Shown here in pieces: positions 6,268 through 9,384 of a stretch of DNA of 9,384 bases (position 1 is the stretch's first letter; each line of letters opens with the position of its first letter). The position numbers and the translations under genes were made by a program. Location: NCBI GenBank assembly GCA_947373615.1, contig CANBYN010000055.1, forward strand, positions 1-9,384, given 5' to 3'. This DNA is from Burkholderiaceae bacterium (GTDB taxonomy: Bacteria; Pseudomonadota; Gammaproteobacteria; Burkholderiales; Burkholderiaceae). The notes below the pieces were generated by a model. The model ran no database searches. It was not told where the DNA came from and was given only the letters and a program-made list of their open reading frames with translations.

Positions 6268-7311
6268 CTACTGAAATTGAGATGCTTTCAGAGCCAACTT
6301 ATCCAAATCTTCCTTCAATAATGAGGGAATTGGAAGATTAAAAATTGTGCACATTGATTCAATCCTATACCGCCAGTCATGATGCATGAGCATGTTGTAA
6401 ATATTAATTTTGCTTTGATGTGCCAATTGATCGACGTTTTCCAGCATATCCTTTAATTTATCAACCGCCTCAATCGGGTTAGCAGGAAGCTCAACGGTCG
6501 CATTAGGCCAACATAAAATATCCTCAGCCATACGTGATATTGGGCGATGACCTGCTACAACACAACCGGAAAGGAGGGATTCAAACCATCGACTTGTGAC
6601 CATCATAGATCGCGGACGATCTCCTTGAGGCTCAACATACAAATGAAATGCGAGAGAAATTTTTGATCTATGCAATAGCTTAAAGAGCATACCGCGCTCT
6701 ATATGAACATCGGGACCCACAATAGCGCCCAAGGGGGAATGAAGATACAAGTAAGGTGATGCGGCATCATGCATTTCCTTCTTCAGCGCATTTTGATAAC
6801 TAGGAGGCATTCTGCCAAATCCAATAATATCAATGGATCGATCAATATAGTTTGTATTATTGGGAACCCACCTCAAGCAATCAGCGCCTTGGTACACATT
6901 AAAAACTTCAATCCCAAATTTGTCTTTTACTACTTCCATATCTTCATGAGCCGTAACGGTTACAGCGTCATAGGAAGAAGTTTCCCGTGGAAATCCGGCA
7001 TAAAAATAAGAGTCTGTAATCCATGCAAAAATTTTCTTATACTTTTTTCTGCAATTGGGTATTGAATTGATGAGAACAAGATCAGTTGGGCCATGCGCAA
7101 CCACAATTAATACGTCCCCCCCTTCCGTTTCAAGCGGTTTATATCGAGCTTTATTACTGGGGAGTAAGCGATCAATGAATGAGGGCTCGAGTAGTGTGGG
7201 GATGAGTAGATCCGCATTAAAGTAGTGAGCCAGTAACTCCGCAAATTCGTCAATTGCAACCCAGCCAACATGCGGCTTACTAAATCCCGCACAAAGAATA
7301 GATATTTTCAT
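6268..7311 (-). CDS. GT-B glycosyltransferase, CgeB/Glyco_trans_1_2-like
   Basis: A 347-aa protein, beginning MKISILCAGFSKPHVGW. The C-terminal half has the pattern of the Glyco_trans_1_2/CgeB-type GT-B domain: KISLAFHLYVEP, then TSRWFESLLSGCVVAG (239-254) followed by HRPISRMAEDIL. In these families the Arg-x-Phe-Glu element lies in the nucleotide-sugar binding site. The N-terminal half has Rossmann-like strands (VLIVVAHGPTDLV, KIFAWITDSYF, AVTVTAHEDMEVV), and a typical inter-domain strand IIGFGRMPPSYQNAL follows. It probably adds a sugar to the same glycan as the neighbouring enzymes; donor and acceptor are unknown. It begins 30 bp after the small 81-codon ORF and ends 114 bp before the acyltransferase, so it is likely in one transcript with them. 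No strong ribosome site precedes ATG 7311, which suggests dependence on upstream translation or a weak site. Confidence 0.85.
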   Translation of the reverse strand: MKISILCAGFSKPHVGWVAIDEFAELLAHYFNADLLIPTLLEPSFIDRLLPSNKARYKPLETEGGDVLIVVAHGPTDLVLINSIPNCRKKYKKIFAWITDSYFYAGFPRETSSYDAVTVTAHEDMEVVKDKFGIEVFNVYQGADCLRWVPNNTNYIDRSIDIIGFGRMPPSYQNALKKEMHDAASPYLYLHSPLGAIVGPDVHIERGMLFKLLHRSKISLAFHLYVEPQGDRPRSMMVTSRWFESLLSGCVVAGHRPISRMAEDILCWPNATVELPANPIEAVDKLKDMLENVDQLAHQSKINIYNMLMHHDWRYRIESMCTIFNLPIPSLLKEDLDKLALKASQFQ

Positions 7312-7341
7312 AAATAAGTTAATTTAAGTGGTTGGAGGCAA

Positions 7342-7587
7342 TCAAGCAAATCGGTGATTGGGATTGGTGATCTGAGTTGTCGAGATTGGATTTACCATCT
7401 CACCCTGAGATATACGCAATGAACTCATTCTTCCGTGAGACAAAGCTAACCACAAGCGCTTATTCAAACTGAATTTCACATCCCACCCACTTCTAATTTT
7501 TACTTGACTACACCAATTTATTAGATCACTAAACCCAAGTAGTGGCAATTGGGTTTCTTTCAAATCAATTTGAGATTCACGAACCAT
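7342..7587 (-). CDS. Small ORF of 81 codons overlapping the GT25 stop; hypothetical
   Basis: The ATG (7587-7585) overlaps the end of the GT25 gene by 11 nt, a layout typical of translationally coupled operon genes, and the ORF fills most of the gap before the next glycosyltransferase. The product (MVRESQIDLKETQLPLLGFS, then a Trp- and Lys-rich middle and a polar C-terminus) has no signal peptide, membrane segment or motif I recognise. Its codons look ordinary, with no low complexity. It might be a real small cytoplasmic protein, or the remnant of a larger gene deleted between the two glycosyltransferases. Without homologues I cannot decide. Confidence 0.42.
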   Translation of the reverse strand: MVRESQIDLKETQLPLLGFSDLINWCSQVKIRSGWDVKFSLNKRLWLALSHGRMSSLRISQGEMVNPISTTQITNPNHRFA

Positions 7588-8287
7588 ATTGGTTTTTCAA
7601 CATACGAAGATAAGCTATTAAATGCTTAAAACCCCATAATTTGTCGTACCATTTATTTGCAAATACATCACTTCTTGAACTTCGTTGATGACCAATTGAT
7701 GGCATTGAAATCAAGGTAGTAAATTGGGGGTTCTGATGGCGAAACATTGAATAAGCCCCATCCACGTGCATCGGGCCTCCAATTGGGTCCCCTGCTGGAC
7801 GAATTAAACAGGCTTCCAAATAATCTCTTAGCGGCCTTAGGACACTCTTATTTAGGGCATAAAAAAATGTGGTCTGCAAGCCCTGATCTGTACTGGACCA
7901 ATGAAAATGATCAGCTCCACTTGGCTCTGCAACGTGCCCAAAATAAGCAAACCCCCATTCCTTGCCTTTCAGAGCAGAACATATTTCATCTTGGATTTCT
8001 AGAAATCGAGCATCAAGGCACAGATCGTCTTCCATCACCAAAATATTCTCTAAATCATCCTTGATGGCTTCATTAATCAATTTCAAGTGACTCAGAAAGC
8101 AACCTCTTGCTCCAATACTGGGAAAGCCCTCTTCATGATCCGGTCGAATCGCCTCTAGGAACCTTACTTTATCGCCATCTATCGATATATTGAAGCGTTG
8201 AAGTTCTGCTTTAATTTCTCTCCTGCGGTCCAATCTATACGGCAAATTGACGATGTATACGCGATCAAATTGTTCAGTCAATTTCAT
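7577..8287 (-). CDS. GT25-family glycosyltransferase (LPS biosynthesis LgtB/LpsA-like)
   Basis: A 236-aa enzyme of glycosyltransferase family 25, whose bacterial members add hexoses, often galactose, to LPS or other glycans. Motifs from the chosen start: DRVYIVNLPYRLDRRREI (8-25), the conserved N-terminal strand of the family; IGARGCFLSHL (58-68); and ILVMEDDL (82-89) with the metal-binding EDD at 86-88. An open frame reaches back to a TTG at 8311, but the ATG at 8287 is preferred: a perfect GGAGG (8301-8297) stands 9 nt before it, and the family fold starts immediately after. The gene is 178 bp downstream of the TIM-barrel-like gene, with a strong stem-loop in the gap, and its stop overlaps the start of the 81-codon ORF. 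The sugar transferred cannot be told from sequence. Confidence 0.9.
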   Translation of the reverse strand: MKLTEQFDRVYIVNLPYRLDRRREIKAELQRFNISIDGDKVRFLEAIRPDHEEGFPSIGARGCFLSHLKLINEAIKDDLENILVMEDDLCLDARFLEIQDEICSALKGKEWGFAYFGHVAEPSGADHFHWSSTDQGLQTTFFYALNKSVLRPLRDYLEACLIRPAGDPIGGPMHVDGAYSMFRHQNPQFTTLISMPSIGHQRSSRSDVFANKWYDKLWGFKHLIAYLRMLKNQYGS

Positions 8288-8296
8288 GCTGGGAAG

Positions 8297-8301
8297 CCTC
8301 C
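8297..8301 (-). promoter_or_regulatory. Strong ribosome binding site GGAGG for the GT25 gene
   Basis: GGAGG on the minus strand with 9 nt to ATG 8287-8285. It lies inside the longer open frame starting from TTG 8311, and so supports the shorter, ATG-initiated product. Confidence 0.8.
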
Positions 8302-8348
8302 ACAAAAACAATCATTTTATTGCCGTCAGTCAAAGCGGTATCTGCTAA

Positions 8349-8395
8349 GTACTTATGGGCTGCCATTTATTAGTAATGCAGCCCAAAGAAAGTAC
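8349..8395. repeat. Long stem-loop (inverted repeat) in the leader of the GT25 gene
   Basis: An outer stem GTACTT/AAGTAC (8349-8354 with 8390-8395) is followed by a 1x4 internal loop. Then comes a perfect 8-bp stem TGGGCTGC/GCAGCCCA (8356-8363 with 8378-8385), a single bulged C and 3 more pairs around a 7-nt loop. It lies 62 bp upstream of the GT25 ATG and about 70 bp after the preceding stop codon. No T-run follows on either strand. Possible roles are a terminator without U-tract, an mRNA processing or stability element, a regulatory leader, or a palindromic repeat unit. Confidence 0.65.
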
Positions 8396-8401
8396 ACACA
8401 T

Positions 8402-8429
8402 AAAAAATCATTTCAACTAAATAGGTTGA
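8402..8429 (-). terminator. Weak terminator candidate after the TIM-barrel-like gene
   Basis: On the minus strand TCAAC-(7 nt)-GTTGA (8429-8425 with 8417-8413) is followed after 5 nt by six T (8407-8402). An adjacent small hairpin, ATTGC/GCAAT with a 4-nt loop (8442-8429), shares bases with it. The stems are short and AT-rich, so termination would be partial at best. Confidence 0.25.
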
Positions 8430-8465
8430 TTGCTTGTGCAATACTTTCGTTTAAGCAACACCTGA

Positions 8466-9362
8466 TTAGGTTCGCTGGGGGCTTAACTCATCAATCAATC
8501 CTTTTGTTTGCCTGATATTTGCACGACTGGAGGCGCCAAATACAATAGATTCAATATGATCCTGACGACAAATATACTCAATAGCCTGACGCGGTGGAAT
8601 GGCTCCAGAGGCAAAAATCGACATAGCTACTGCCCGAAATTTCCGATGAGCAATGGCTTCTTGATATGCAGGTATTCCGCCACACATCCTAAATCCAATT
8701 TCATTAATATTGCTGCATACAATTGGATTTTCTACCCCAACGCTATCTAACGCATCAAGCATCATCGGAAGATTCATGGTGATATAACCAGGTTCAGCAC
8801 CATAACGCTCTCGTACATGATCAGAAAACGCTCGCAACAAATCTTTAAAGCCCAAGCCTAAAATTAGATCTGCAATCACATTTTGGATGAAGATAACAGG
8901 AGTATTTAATCCATGAAACATTTTCATCTCTGCATCAATGAGTAGGCTCATAATCTTGGCAACATCTTTTTTTGCCAAAGCTACGCCTCCCGATAAGATA
9001 GCGCCAATTGCCCCATCTTTAGGCAGAAACATTTTTAAGGCCTCCATCATTCCATATTCAGTAACGGCATTTGCATATTTATGAGCATATGGCATACAGG
9101 GATAAAAACGATAGTCAGGGTAACGATCCATATTGGCACGAAAATAGTCGCAGACCTCTGCAATGCGCTCATGCGTTGTGCACATGAAAGTACGGATTCC
9201 TTCAGCATAAGCCGCATCCAATACATCAATGATGGCTTGTGTATCTTGAAAGCGCATCTGCTGAGAGCGAGCTTTTTCCTCAGACATGTGATTGACGCCA
9301 AAAAATTGATTGTCTCCAAACAATACCCGGTCCATCGGCATAAATTCTTTTATTTGATTCAT
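8466..9362 (-). CDS. TIM-barrel / aldo-keto-reductase-like protein of unknown function
   Basis: A 298-aa, probably cytoplasmic protein. The N-terminus carries a striking motif, LFGDNQFFGVNHMSEEKA (14-31). The remainder reads like a TIM barrel: alternating hydrophobic strands and helices (AYAEGIRTFMCTTHERIAEV, YRFYPCMPYAHKY, VIFIQNVIADLILG, GYITMNLPMMLDAL, PIVCSNINEIGFRM). The C-terminal part resembles aldo-keto reductases: AVAMSIFASGAIPPRQAIEYI, then SIVFGASSRANIRQT (272-286), like the family's last cofactor-binding strand. I could not identify the aldo-keto catalytic Tyr/Lys/His set with confidence, so reductase activity is not established. It may act in making or modifying an activated sugar, because glycan genes follow it. 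ATG 9362 is supported by AAGGAG 5 nt upstream. It is the first gene of the visible minus-strand series, and its own upstream neighbour is outside the window. Confidence 0.8.
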   Translation of the reverse strand: MNQIKEFMPMDRVLFGDNQFFGVNHMSEEKARSQQMRFQDTQAIIDVLDAAYAEGIRTFMCTTHERIAEVCDYFRANMDRYPDYRFYPCMPYAHKYANAVTEYGMMEALKMFLPKDGAIGAILSGGVALAKKDVAKIMSLLIDAEMKMFHGLNTPVIFIQNVIADLILGLGFKDLLRAFSDHVRERYGAEPGYITMNLPMMLDALDSVGVENPIVCSNINEIGFRMCGGIPAYQEAIAHRKFRAVAMSIFASGAIPPRQAIEYICRQDHIESIVFGASSRANIRQTKGLIDELSPQRT

Positions 9363-9367
9363 AGTAT

Positions 9368-9373
9368 CTCCTT
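9368..9373 (-). promoter_or_regulatory. Ribosome binding site AAGGAG for the TIM-barrel-like gene
   Basis: AAGGAG on the minus strand, 5 nt before ATG 9362-9360. It supports this start over the later Met codons at residues 8, 10 and 26. Confidence 0.75.
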
Positions 9374-9384
9374 ACTACTGTTAG

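Noticed and set aside
7747..8064. Plus-strand ORF of 105 codons inside the GT25 gene
   Set aside because: It is a shadow frame of the GT25 coding region, which has family motifs on the minus strand.
8319..8335. Minus-strand TTGACT and TAAAAT upstream of the GT25 gene as a sigma-70 promoter
   Set aside because: The two hexamers are only 8 nt apart, far too close, and neither has a partner at the correct distance.

Overview
The window looks like a chromosomal surface-polysaccharide (LPS O-antigen or exopolysaccharide) region of a Gram-negative bacterium with moderate to low GC. Gene style and protein sequences fit a freshwater betaproteobacterium of the Burkholderiaceae, for example Polynucleobacter. 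That placement is a judgement from general protein resemblance and base composition, not from a marker gene. No rRNA, tRNA, insertion sequence or CRISPR array is visible.

Left part (1-2144, plus strand): a regulatory pair. First comes the 3' part of a gene for a SpoIIE-type PP2C phosphatase fused to an RsbW-like ATPase/kinase domain; its start lies outside the window. It is followed by an OmpR/PhoB-type DNA-binding response regulator. The receiver domain of that regulator has Asn where the phosphorylated Asp should be, so it is probably a phosphorylation-independent (pseudo-receiver) regulator. A hairpin sits between the two genes.

Middle and right part (2182-9362, almost all minus strand): carbohydrate genes. 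In order of transcription, from right to left, these are: a TIM-barrel/aldo-keto-reductase-like protein of unknown function; a GT25-type glycosyltransferase; an 81-codon small ORF overlapping the GT25 stop; a GT-B glycosyltransferase of the CgeB/Glyco_trans_1_2 type; a hexapeptide-repeat acyltransferase; a GT4 glycosyltransferase with the EX7E motif; and a GT2 rhamnosyltransferase-like enzyme (WbbL type). Together they could assemble and acetylate a surface glycan. No polymerase, flippase, initiating sugar-phosphate transferase or nucleotide-sugar synthesis gene is in the window, so the cluster presumably continues to the right.

One gene breaks the pattern: a 194-aa multi-pass membrane protein on the plus strand (4989-5573). 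Its 3' end overlaps the acyltransferase 3' end tail to tail by 23 bp, and upstream of it lies a 460-bp AT-rich gap. This gap may mark an insertion or deletion point in the cluster.

The most interesting items are the Asn-51 pseudo-receiver next to a PP2C/anti-sigma-kinase-type protein with an altered ATP-binding motif, the conserved-looking but unnamed proteins at 4989-5573 and 8466-9362, and a long stem-loop (8349-8395) ahead of the GT25 gene.
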